Source of the DNA: Rouxiella chamberiensis
GTDB taxonomy: Bacteria; Pseudomonadota; Gammaproteobacteria; Enterobacterales; Enterobacteriaceae
Direction: 5' to 3'
Assembly (NCBI RefSeq): GCF_026967475.1
Contig: NZ_CP114058.1
Span: 1,054,001 to 1,118,000, forward strand
DNA: 64,000 nucleotides
The position numbers and the translations under genes were made by a program. Position 1 is the stretch's first letter. Every line of letters begins with the position of its first letter. Below are positions 28,966 to 37,994 of this stretch, piece after piece. Below the pieces are notes generated by a model. That model ran no database searches and was not told the origin of the DNA. It saw only the letters and a list, made by a program, of their open reading frames with translations.

Positions 28966-29043
28966 CGTTAAGGTTGCGGCGAGCATATTTAACGCCGGGT
29001 ATGACGAAAGCATTCTTCATAGGCTAGTCACTCATAGTTTAGT

Positions 29044-29065
29044 AGAACCTCCCGCAGGAGGTTCT
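29044..29065 (-). terminator. Hairpin after the BamA paralogue
   Basis: AGAACCTCC (29044-29052) and GGAGGTTCT (29057-29065) form a perfect 9-bp stem with a CGCA loop, 14 bases past the bamA-like stop. The downstream minus-strand tract is only AT-rich, so terminator efficiency is uncertain. Confidence 0.5.
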
Positions 29066-29078
29066 GAATGAAAACTCA

Positions 29079-31523
29079 TTACCAGGTTTTCCCAATATTG
29101 AACTGGAACTGTTCAGCACTGTCACCCGAATACTTTTTCAGAGGCTGGGCGTAGGAAAAGGAAAGTGGGCCAAGCGGGGACTGCCATTGTAGTGCAATGC
29201 CAGATGATACACGGATCTTGTATGGGTCGCTGTAATCGGGGATACCTGCGGCGAGAGTTTCTGTCGTATTGTGCCAGCTTGTATCCCAGACCGTGCCTGA
29301 ATCGACAAAAACCGATGTACGTAAAGAATTTTTATAGCGCTCGCCTACAAAGGGTGTTGGCACGATCAACTCGGCACTGGCGATGGCCATGGCATTCCCG
29401 CCCGTCGCATCATCTGAAGTAACCACTGGACAACTAGCGTAGTGACTTTCGGAGCCGTTACAACGGTAATATGCCGCCTTTGGACCAATGGTGTTTGACG
29501 AGAAACCGCGAACACTGGTGGAACCCCCGGCATAAAAGTTATCGTAGAAGGGTACGGCGCTTCCTCCTAAACCGTCCGCATACCCTGCCTTGGCTCTACC
29601 CATCAAGACCCATTGATGATCGTGATCGAGGGGCAAATATCCGTTGGCATTCAGCGTGCTTTTGTAATAACTGTTGGTTGAGCCTGGAAGGGTCACTTTA
29701 GTATTGAAAGAGGCAGAAACTCCGGAGGTTGGGAAGTAACCGCGGTCCAGAGAACTGTAACTCCAGCCAATGCTGGCGAACACGTCATTGGCAACGAACG
29801 AGGTATTGCTGGTACCGTCATCATCAACGGTGCGGGTGGTCACGTCGGGATACACTCCCTGAGAATTGAGATAGTTCCAGGTGGCTACCTGAGGAGTCAT
29901 GTCGGAAATCTTGTTATAAACGTAATCGAGCCCGACGCTGACAGCATTTTTCTCGCTAACCGGAAAACTTAGGCTGGACCCCATACCTAGACTTTTCTGA
30001 TTATATTCTGCCAGACCGTTGTCTCCCGCATTGTAGTCGTTATAAAAAACTTTCCCCCGAGGCTTACGCCGTCGGTCGTGAAGTAGGGATTTGTCGCAGA
30101 TACCTGAACAAGAGTTTGATAGCTGCTCTTTGTTCCCGTAAATCCGAGACTGTAACCGGTCCCTAACCAGTTATCTTGACTGATGCCCAGCGTGAAGGTG
30201 ACGCCGCTGTCCGAGCCGTAGCCAACTCCAATATTAAAAGTACCCGTATTACGCTCTTTGACTTTATAGACGACATCAACCTGATCTTTTGATCCCGCAA
30301 CAGGCTGGGTCTCTACGTCAACGCTTTCAAAGTAGCCAGTACGGTTGAGACGTTCTTTACCCTGATCGAGTTTATCGCTGCCCAACCACGAGCCTTCCAT
30401 CTGGCGCATTTCACGACGAAGCACTTCATCTCGCGAAGTCGTATTTCCTTCGAATCGAATTTGACGAACGTAATAACGGCTACCCGCTTCGACGTTGAGA
30501 TGCAGTCGTATAGTTTTCGAAATATCGTCGAATTCCGGTTGAAAAGTGACCTTGGGATAGGCATACCCATACCGACCGAAATATTTCTTAATATCTTCTT
30601 CTGTCTGTGTTATCTGCTGCGCATTATAGGTTTTACTCACCAGATGGTGGCTGACATCATTAACAAAATTTGCATGTCCGGCCATATCTCCATTAATTAT
30701 GATGCCGTTAACGGTATATTTTTCCCCCTCATGTACGTTGAGAGTGATGAATGTCCCTTTTTTATCCGGTGTTAAGCTTACCTGCGAGGAGTCGATATTA
30801 AAACGCGCATAGCCTCTGTTGAAATAATAATCACGAAGGGTGTCGACATCACGGGATAATTTTTGTTGTTGAAACTTTTTATCGCTGACAACGTTCCACC
30901 AGGCAACATGGTCCCGAAGCTGTAACAGGGAGGTAAGCTGTTCAGTACTAAAAACATGATTACCTAGAATGTTAATTTGCTGTATTTTTGCTGTTTTACC
31001 TTCATTGAATACAAATTTCAAGTCTACGCGATTATTGGGTAGCGGAGTGACAATGGCAGAGACTTGGGCGCTGTATTTTCCCGCACTGTTATAAAAATCC
31101 TGAAGTCCTTTCTCCAATGCTGAAACGGTTGTTCTATCTAATGGCTCACCGACTTTAACGCCAGAAGCTTCCAGATTTTGATTCAATTGTTCTTCTTTAA
31201 GTGCCTTGGTTCCCAGAAAAAGAGATCCCTGCGATGAGGGGGCGCTCGCTAAGTTTGATGATAATTGTCGCATCATCTTTTAAAATCTGGACGTTATCAT
31301 AGTTATTGGTAGAAAATAGGGCTCGAATACTGTTCTGTATCCTTTCAGAGTCTGCAGCATCACCGATACGCAGCGGCACCTGCTGCAATGCAGTCTGGAG
31401 AGGGATCCTTTGTAAGCCTTCTATCTTGATATTCTTTATGACAAAGCTGTCTTCAGCATAGCCTGTCTGGGATGTCGTCATTAAGAGAGCTATCAGTATT
31501 CGGTTTATGTTTTTAATATGCAT
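29079..31523 (-). CDS. BamA/Omp85 outer-membrane assembly protein paralogue; two frameshifts as sequenced
   Basis: Three frames rebuild about 814 residues. The signal peptide ([14 protein letters not shown]) leads into POTRA 1 ([20 protein letters not shown]), four more POTRA repeats, and a 16-strand barrel. The lid-loop lock motif VRGF is present near residue 660, and the protein ends NIGKTW. Start ATG 31523 is preferred. Joins are needed near 31205 (one extra G in CAAGGCAC) and near 30050 (five-G run needing a sixth, giving [11 protein letters not shown]). A housekeeping bamA normally lies between rseP and skp; neither is here, so this is a second, stand-alone copy. Confidence 0.8.
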
Positions 31524-32395
31524 TTCATCATCATCTAAAGGGTAGTAGGCTGATACCGCAGGCACTAGGCTGAGTAAAAGATTAATTTTATTATTTCAGA
31601 TGACTCTACATTATCTAAAAGGTTTTCCAGTATTGAAAGCTTTGCTATTTAATTACAATTACCGAACGTTATTTTCACGAAATCATTATGAAGTTCTTAG
31701 TAACAAAATCATTAGCTGATGAATGTGTACAATACGCTTACGATGGGGTGTGTGTGATTTTCAGTAACTGCCAAGAATTGATAGAGTAAGATGATAAGCA
31801 ACTAAATATCTTCATGGTATGTTGTCTAAAAAACGCTGCAAGGTTTTTTCAAAACTCTTACCAAAGGTGAGCGGTTTCATGTGATAAACAATGTTATATT
31901 TCGTTCTGTGAATTGGTTCTGAGCAAGCCATTTTCACCATCGTTGTTAAGCAGTAGGATAGGCCATCTTTCAGATGGCCTTATCTTCTTAATTCTATACA
32001 AAGAGATTTTTATTAATTCTTTATTAAATAACGAGATCAATCAAGTAATGCTCATTTAAAAAACCCGCTTGCTTCGATAAAATTATCGTTATCAATTAAT
32101 AGACTATATTTTCCTCCGCCGACTTTTTACATCTTACCCAGCGTACGATGGTAAAAAGAGAATACATCTGTCCTGGACTTACCTTTTTTCCAGCGACTAT
32201 GCCTCCCGTATTATCCCATCTGAATTGGGTTTTCCATCACTTGGGCTCTAGGGTCCGGTACTGGGCAACGTCGATGCCTATGGATTTGCCATTGCCATGT
32301 TTATTGCTCTCCTATGTGCAATTCGACTCCCCATACTTTTTATGCTGGTTATATCTGTGGGGTCGCGGGCATTGCTGCTGGTTTTTGCGTAATAG
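31524..32395. other. Intergenic, AT-rich, terminator and degenerate coding
   Basis: About 870 bases with no intact gene. A terminator-like hairpin lies at 31960-31980. From about 32185 a plus-strand frame reads as hydrophobic peptide (VDAYGFAIAMFIALLCAIRL) interrupted by a stop, possibly decayed membrane-protein coding. ATTATCGTTATCAATT near 32081 faintly resembles a Fur box but is not convincing. Confidence 0.4.
31960..31980 (+). terminator. Rho-independent terminator-like hairpin
   Basis: AGGCCATCT (31960-31968) and AGATGGCCT (31972-31980) form a perfect 9-bp stem with a TTC loop, followed by TATCTTCTT. No plus-strand gene precedes it, so it may end a lost gene or an unannotated small RNA. 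Confidence 0.55.
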
Positions 32396-32488
32396 CGTCT
32401 GGTGGTCATGTTCAGCAACAACTACGCGTTGCACACCGCTATGTCGGCCCGAGTCATAACGGTTCTGAAAGAAGGGGGCCGAAATTGA
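32396..32488 (+). pseudogene. umuC (DNA polymerase V subunit) fragment
   Basis: The peptide VVMFSNNYALHTAMSARVI matches the UmuC/Y-family segment before the catalytic SIDE motif. It runs only about 30 codons and ends in a stop after KEGGRN. A second umuC fragment at 37782 continues from about the point where this one stops. Confidence 0.5.
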
Positions 32489-32548
32489 CACCAAACTGTC
32501 AGTCCGCCTTGCGCCGCAGGGCGTTGGGTAATGCCATTACTTAGGGAA

Positions 32549-33157
32549 CTAGTGAATGTTCGCATCCCAGAGTCTCATTGCCATCGAGACTGCAGCATCG
32601 AGGGCTTCGCCGGTTACCCCATCGCGCGCCTCCGTTGACAGGCCGATTTCAAAGCTGTGAAGATGCATGGCCAGCGCATGCGCGTCGGTGTCGGCGGCCA
32701 GTTCCCCGATGTCTTTTGCCCTCAAAACGCATCGCAAAAATCCCTCTCGCGTGCGTGCGCGTCGCTCTGCAAGAATCCTGCGGATATGCTCGTGTCCGGG
32801 CGAACAGGTGTTAACGGATAGCGCGATAAGGCAGCCACTGGGATGCCCTTGTTCCGTCTGCATTCGAGCCGAACTGCGCAACGCCTGTTCTGCAGCCTTG
32901 CGCGGGCTGAGCGTGTCATCCCACAGGCAATCGTTAACCTGACCATAGGACGACATATAGCATTCGACAACCTCTTCAAACAGGGCCTCTTTTGAACCAA
33001 ATGCCGCATAAAAGCTGGGCGCGGTGATACCGTTGCCAAGGTTCGCCTTGAGCAGGGCAAGTGAAGTGGACTCGTAGCCATACTGCCAAAAGAGATACAT
33101 AGCCTGTCGAATCCCTTCGTCCCGGTCGAACGAACGGGGACGCCCCATCTGAGCCAT
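32549..33157 (-). CDS. TetR-family transcriptional regulator
   Basis: About 202 residues from ATG 33157 (MAQMGRPRSFDRDE). The TetR HTH spans residues 10-55 (IRQAMYLFWQYGYESTSLALL, then SFYAAFGSKEALFEEV). The C-terminal ligand domain contains GCLIALSVNTCSPGHE, resembling the group that represses neighbouring efflux pumps or reductases. The frame opens at 33217, but the extension holds the operator-like repeats and is unlikely to be coding. It diverges from the MFS gene at 33329 and is its probable repressor. Confidence 0.85.
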   Translation of the reverse strand: MAQMGRPRSFDRDEGIRQAMYLFWQYGYESTSLALLKANLGNGITAPSFYAAFGSKEALFEEVVECYMSSYGQVNDCLWDDTLSPRKAAEQALRSSARMQTEQGHPSGCLIALSVNTCSPGHEHIRRILAERRARTREGFLRCVLRAKDIGELAADTDAHALAMHLHSFEIGLSTEARDGVTGEALDAAVSMAMRLWDANIH

Positions 33158-33189
33158 ATTATTTCCCGATTTTGCTAACTGGACATAAA

Positions 33190-33268
33190 TACTAATCGAT
33201 ACAGATGTGCTTGACAACTTTCAGGCCGGTCTATAGTTTTTGATATATGTACCAATCAGTATAGATGT
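33190..33268. promoter_or_regulatory. Two direct copies of a TetR-type operator-like site
   Basis: TACTAATCGATACAGATGT (33190-33208) and TACCAATCAGTATAGATGT (33250-33268) agree at 15 of 19 positions. They flank the divergent start region of the TetR and MFS genes. Each is partly palindromic (TAC-N-AATC-N-GTA), as expected for TetR dimers. Confidence 0.5.
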
Positions 33269-33328
33269 CAGTGATTGTTTGACACCCCGCGCTGACGAGC
33301 CACTTTACTCACTTAAAAAGGATGCACC

Positions 33329-34530
33329 GTGCACGCCGATACAGCATTACATGAGATGACAAAACAACGAGGACTGCCCCTGTCTTCCTTACTGGCATTT
33401 GCCATGACCGGCTTTATAGCCATTCTGACAGAGACACTTCCGGCGGGCCTCCTTCCTGAAATCGGAAAGGGCCTTGGCGTCTCGCAAGTGATGGCGGGTC
33501 AGCTGGTAAGTATCTATGCACTTGGCTCGCTGCTTGCGGCAATTCCGTTAACCGTGCTGACCAGTGGATGGCGTCGTAAAAAAGTGCTGTTGCTTGCCAT
33601 CGGTACGTTTCTGATTTTCAACGCCATTACGACCTTTTCCGCCAATTACTGGCTGACGCTCTCGGCCCGGTTTATGTCGGGTGTGGCTGCGGGTCTGGCA
33701 TGGGGAATACTGGCAGGGTACGCACGCCGCCTTGTTTCTTCTGATTTGCAGGGTCGCGCTCTGGCGGTGGCCATGGTGGGAATACCGGTCGCCCTGTCAC
33801 TGGGAACGCCCGCGGGAGCATGGCTGGGCGGCATATTGGGATGGAGAGTTCCGTTTGGGCTCATGGCCGCACTGGCGGTCATTTTGTTTATCTGGACACT
33901 GGTTGCGGTTCCTGACTTGCCGGGACAGCGGGCTGAACGCCGTCTGCCGGTCTGGAGAGTGTTTCTTCTGCCCGGGATATGTCCGGTACTGGCGGTCATC
34001 TTTCTCTGGATGACGGCACACAATATTCTTTATACGTATATTGGTCCATTCCTTGGCCTGTCTGGCCTGACCGCCTACGTCGGGCTCATCCTGCTTGTCT
34101 TCGGGCTGTCAGCGCTGGTCGGCATCTGGATTACTGGAGCGCTGGTCGACCGCCATCTGCGAAATCTGGTTCTGTTCAGCCTTGCGGCGCTGGCTGCAGT
34201 TTCTCTGATTTTGGTCGCAGGCATGCGGGAGCAGGTCGTTGTCTTTGTGGCCGTTATGGTGTGGGGCGGTTCATTTGGGGGGCGTCAACTCAGATGCAGA
34301 CCGCGGCGGCCGATTCGGCAGGCAGTCATGTCGATGTCGTTCAGGCGATGGTGACTACCGCATGGAATCTGGCCATTGCCAGCGGCGGTGTCGTTGGAGG
34401 CCTGCTCCTCGACAATATCGGAGCCATATCGTTTCCCTGGGTTATCCTCGGGTTGATGAGTGTTGCGTACGTTATAGCTTATTACGCAAAGAAGCATGCC
34501 TTCAGGACTGGGGCCAGGGTTGAGCCATGA
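33329..34530 (+). CDS. MFS efflux transporter, DHA1 family; frameshifted as sequenced
   Basis: About 400 residues and 12 hydrophobic segments, starting at GTG 33329 with AAAAGGA upstream. DHA1 motifs are visible: ETLPAGLLPEIGKGLGVS, then LLAAIPLTVLTSGWRRKKV (loop 2-3 motif A) and RFMSGVAAGLAWGILAGYARR. The frame breaks in the six-G run near 34275-34280. A seventh G continues into STQMQTAAADSAG and the last helices (NLAIASGGVVGGLLLDNIGA), ending at 34530. It is probably a drug or metabolite exporter repressed by the divergent TetR protein. Confidence 0.8.
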
Positions 34531-34613
34531 ATTCATGACCATTTGCTAAGTGCCCACCCATGCTTAACAGGAGATTTTTGCTCTATGTGATGCTATTTCA
34601 GCGTCCATTGAGG

Positions 34614-34636
34614 GCTGCTATGTGCCAAGAGCGGAC
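34614..34636. repeat. Dispersed intergenic repeat, copy D
   Basis: GCTGCTATGTGCCAAGAGCGGAC, a degenerate version of the 24-base hairpin unit, between two MFS-type loci. Confidence 0.5.
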
Positions 34637-34779
34637 ATTCATATACAGGCCGACACAGCAGTAACTTAAGATTTTTATGCACCCACTTCGGACCGATAAC
34701 AGAAAGATCTGCTTTGCAGCAGATCTTTATTATGCTTCTTTTCATCCGCAAGCATTTACATGAGAAAACTGATTTTCAG

Positions 34780-35300
34780 TTATGTGGTTTCTGCTGATAA
34801 ACCAGTTGCCCCTCTGCGAGGTAAAAGTCGGGAGACAAGTAGGCCTGCAACCTGCCCGGCTGTAGCCAGATAAAAAGCGGGCTGTAGGGCATTTTCGAGA
34901 CTGCTCACAGACGTTTCCTGCTGCAGGATTTCGGCCCCGCTTGCGGATAGGGCTATCAGCAAAGCATTACCCATATTTAGCGTTGTAGAAGCCATGCCCG
35001 AAGTGATCCCCTGTTCGTTATGCTTTACCCCTGAACCAGAAGCTATCCACATTGCCGTCCAGACAATCCCCTGCCTGTTCCTGAGATGACTAGCCCGGGC
35101 AAAATGGTCGCATACGATGCACCTGAAAAGGCTGCTGGCACCAGTGCCAGCGTACCCGCAATTCCAGCAACAAATCCGGCCAGTAATACCGTGCGCATCG
35201 GCAGGCCATTTGCAAGTCGGGCTCCGAACTGCGTTCCGGCAAAAATGGCCAGCGAAGGAATAATAAACGCAAGGCCGGTCTGCAAAGCGCTGTTACCCAT
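34780..35300 (-). pseudogene. MFS transporter C-terminal remnant
   Basis: Two overlapping minus-strand frames encode the second half of an MFS pump. MGNSALQTGLAFIIPSLAIF through a GLPMRTVLLAGFVAGI loop is followed, after a frame change near 35050, by NEQGITSGMASTTLNMGNAL and the end of helix 12. Everything before about residue 220 is absent; the coding stops where the zinc-ribbon gene begins at 35302. The truncation is real even if the frameshift is an artefact. Confidence 0.6.
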
Positions 35301-35301
35301 A

Positions 35302-35472
35302 ATGCATCTGACGATATCGACTAAGTCTTTATGTGCTTACTGTAAGGGGGACATGAAAAAAAGCTTCAATAAAAAAGAGAACCGTAAATTTTGGAAGTGT
35401 ATCAATTATCCTACCTGCCGTGGATTAATTAATATTGAAGTTAAAAATGAAGCCGCCAATAAAAAAACATAA
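35302..35472 (+). CDS. Small C4 zinc-ribbon protein (topoisomerase-type zinc finger)
   Basis: A 56-residue frame from ATG 35302. It carries CAYC near residue 11 and WKCINYPTCRG near residue 34, the C4 zinc-finger layout of topoisomerase I C-termini and of some restriction/NERD-type nucleases. The gene is AT-rich and lysine-rich, unlike the MFS remnant it abuts. It may be the surviving tail of a larger mobile-element protein; as it stands it could still fold as a DNA-binding ribbon. No clear ribosome site was seen. Confidence 0.45.
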   Translation: MHLTISTKSLCAYCKGDMKKSFNKKENRKFWKCINYPTCRGLINIEVKNEAANKKT

Positions 35473-35632
35473 AATTGCCAAATAACAGTTAACCACTAAT
35501 TGAACTACTAATGTTTATCTTGCAACTTTTTGCTAAGCTAACTCCCAATTGAATCAGAACCCCGTGACTGTGTTATTTAGCCGCTCAAAATACAAAAGTT
35601 AATTGGTTGTCCTTCGACATTAACAAAATGCT

Positions 35633-35896
35633 TCAGCAACCAGTAAGAAGCGCCTTTGGGTGGTTGCACCAAAGTTTCAGCGAGCTTAGAGATGCTTTTT
35701 GGCGGTCGTAATATCCTTTAAACCTGAAATAGGATGCCATAGTGGCGGTAACCCTGTTTAGCCTTAGAGCATCCGACGATGATAAAGGTTTTTTCAACAA
35801 ATCTACCAGTGAAGGAACACATTTTTGCCAACCATATTGAGGGTCGGCGGCTTCCGCATTTTCTTTTATAGTCACGAACCTAATAAGCCTGCGCAT
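35633..35896 (-). CDS. Hypothetical protein, unrecognised
   Basis: An 87-residue frame from ATG 35896 (MRRLIRFVTIKENAEAAD...). I do not recognise a family. It is basic, has no membrane segment, and contains a plausible amphipathic region (LVDLLKKPLSSSDALRL). GTGGAG lies immediately ahead of the ATG. It sits among element relics, so it may be a fragment. Confidence 0.25.
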   Translation of the reverse strand: MRRLIRFVTIKENAEAADPQYGWQKCVPSLVDLLKKPLSSSDALRLNRVTATMASYFRFKGYYDRQKASLSSLKLWCNHPKALLTGC

Positions 35897-36041
35897 CTCC
35901 ACGTTGATAAAGACAGCGCAACGGCTAAAATTTGGTTACATAAGTTCAGTGTTGCGAGTAATGTAGTTTTTTTACCGCGTGAACTTTGAATACTTGTACG
36001 CATGGTGTCGGAAAATCGAACTTTATTACAGGAGGCATGGG

Positions 36042-36314
36042 ATGCTTACTTTGTGTAAAGAAAATGACTTGCGGGTTATGAACGTTAAAATTGACGATGA
36101 TTTATTGTCTGTTGATTTGATGGACGGACGAACTATCTCTGTCCCTGTTGCGTGGTTTCCTCGCCTTGCTTCGGGTACTTCTGACCAGCGTAATCATTGG
36201 GAGCTTTCCAGTGCCGGTCAGGGGATTCACTGGCCGGAGCTTGATGAAGACTTGAGTACAGAAGGCCTGCTCCGCGGCGCAAAAGGAGTAGGTGATCCGC
36301 TTCAACACAACTGA
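36042..36314 (+). CDS. DUF2442-family small protein
   Basis: 90 residues from ATG 36042, with AGGAGG ten bases upstream. The motif DLMDGRTISVPVAWFPRL near residues 33-52 and the closing GIHWPELDEDLSTEGLL are the DUF2442 signature. These small proteins often sit beside DUF4160 partners in toxin-antitoxin-like pairs on mobile elements, but no DUF4160 gene is visible here. Function unknown. Confidence 0.75.
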   Translation: MLTLCKENDLRVMNVKIDDDLLSVDLMDGRTISVPVAWFPRLASGTSDQRNHWELSSAGQGIHWPELDEDLSTEGLLRGAKGVGDPLQHN

Positions 36315-36470
36315 CTTTCCTCGCGAAAATCTAACGCCACTCTTATGATGTTTTTTTATTGTCAATTCAAAAAGAATTGTTCGTTGAGCGCGTGCGGTAA
36401 CTTCTTCACAGTGGCTGAGTTAACGGCCACTGTGAGGGCGTCCAGCTGCTGACGGTGGGCCCCAAAGCCA

Positions 36471-36806
36471 CCTCAAGATACGGGTTACGGAAACATCGTG
36501 ACCAGCATGAACGGACAAACAGCCAAAATCCCTATCTGGTGGTTTTTGCTGCATAAACTTTCCAAAGGGATTACCCAGGCGGCGGTAGTGACGATTCCCT
36601 GCCGTCCGGATTTCCGACAGTTGAGATTTCAGGTGCAGCATTCCCGTATTCACAACCCTGCGTTGGCGAAAGAGTTACAGGATTTCACCAATGACTGCTA
36701 CGCCACGACGATGTACAGCTGGCAGTTTCATGATCAGCGAATGACTAAAGACAAGGCTGTCCTTCGCGATATTGAGTGGCTCGGATCCCATACTATTCCT
36801 GAATAA
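36471..36806 (+). pseudogene. TraG-like conjugative-transfer protein fragment (ICE relic)
   Basis: QDTGYGNIVTSMNGQ then IPIWWFLLHKLSKGITQAA, ELQDFTNDCYATTMYSW and TKDKAVLRDIEWLGS match the N-terminal domain of TraG-like proteins from integrative conjugative elements. Upstream the frame meets a stop at 36450, and downstream it ends at 36806 with the rest of the protein missing. The flanks carry no other transfer genes, so this is the scar of a lost element. Confidence 0.65.
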
Positions 36807-36954
36807 CTCGGGTTATTACAGTACGATGCAATCTCGAACGCCTCGAGAATATCCCTGGACTGAAAGTCGAGATAGCGGAAGGCCTAATATTGGGCAAGAC
36901 GGATTTCCAACCTGTAAGCAATATTAGGATAATTTATAAAAGGTTATTACTTGC

Positions 36955-37212
36955 ATGACTTCCATCTACTCAGATGACTACCAGTTAATGATTGCAATGC
37001 TTAAAAACGCAAGGAAAGCGCGTGGAATCACTCAAGTTCAGCTATCGGTAGCACTCGGCCGCCCTCAGTCTTTCGTCGCCAAAGCCGAAAACGGTGAGAG
37101 AAGGTTGGACATCATCGAATTTATTCACTTGGCCAGATTAGTCGGGCTGGACCCTACATCTGTCATCGATAAATTTTACCTCAGATATTCTCCTTTAAAA
37201 CCATTAAATTAA
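36955..37212 (+). CDS. XRE-family helix-turn-helix regulator
   Basis: An 85-residue protein that is nearly all an HTH_3 domain: LKNARKARGITQVQLSVALG, QSFVAKAENGERRLDIIEF, then GLDPTSVIDKFY. Small XRE proteins of this size are common regulators on integrative elements and in toxin-antitoxin loci. It lies 148 bases after the TraG fragment, consistent with the same lost element. No partner toxin gene is evident. Confidence 0.8.
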   Translation: MTSIYSDDYQLMIAMLKNARKARGITQVQLSVALGRPQSFVAKAENGERRLDIIEFIHLARLVGLDPTSVIDKFYLRYSPLKPLN

Positions 37213-37781
37213 TTAGGTTGATTAAAATTTAACTTATCATTTTTAACGCTGGAATTATCTTGCAGAATAGCGAGACAGAGGTATTTAATCTTTACCAAAG
37301 CTCACGTGAAAAACTGAGAGTAGACCGTCATGCCTTTTTTGGCGCTAAAGCGCTTTAATCCGTAATAGGGCAATTTCATACTATAGGGTCTGATACGGAA
37401 TTGGATTTGGTGCTCTGTGGTTTAGCAGTGAATATGGCCGAAGAAAGTTAAAGGTTCCGATTTAATTCGCTATACGCAAACATGTGAATTCATTGGTTGC
37501 TCGCAGGCTGGCAGCGTATTGGCCAATCATTGATGTATTTATTGCATACGTAGAACGATCAGGAAATTGGTCGCTTAAACTGCCAAAAACAAAGCTGAAA
37601 ACTGCGCTCACACGCGAAATTTGGCTCATCCAGCCAATCGAGCAATTTCATATTTTGCTTAGACGCGCGCACTTCAGGTTTGGGTTAGGGTATTTACACA
37701 GTCTGCGCTCACAACAACCCTTGTGGCATCAATCATTTATGTGGATTTCCATTCCACATGAATCACTCAATGTCTTAAAGC
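37213..37781. other. Degenerate region, no intact gene
   Basis: About 570 bases. A plus-strand frame at 37484-37798 has some coding character (ERSGNWSLKLPKTKLKTAL) but I cannot assign it, and its tail changes into the umuC scrap. Probably decayed mobile-element DNA. Confidence 0.35.
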
Positions 37782-37918
37782 GTTATGACTGCATTTGAAG
37801 AACTCGCTCCTAAGATTGAGCAGTACAGCATTGATGAAATGTTTTGAATCTCAGCGAGATTGGTGGTTGTAAAGAGTTTAAAGCTTTTGCTAGACGTTTA
37901 AGGGCGCACATGCAATAA
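37782..37918 (+). pseudogene. umuC (DNA polymerase V subunit) fragment
   Basis: VMTAFEELAPKIEQYSIDEMF carries the Y-family catalytic SIDE motif. After a frame change, GGCKEFKAFARRLRAHM matches the next UmuC segment, ending in TAA at 37918. Frame loss and truncation show decay. It starts about where the fragment at 32396-32488 ends in the protein. Confidence 0.6.
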
Positions 37919-37994
37919 ACGGCTCTAAAGTGTCTAGATTATCCGTGGCGATTCAGTCACAGAAAGTACTCAACCGCTAAGCATCAACCTAAAC

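Noticed and set aside
32076..32098. Fur-box-like AT-rich sequence
   Set aside because: Too few matches to the 19-bp consensus and no iron-related gene adjacent.
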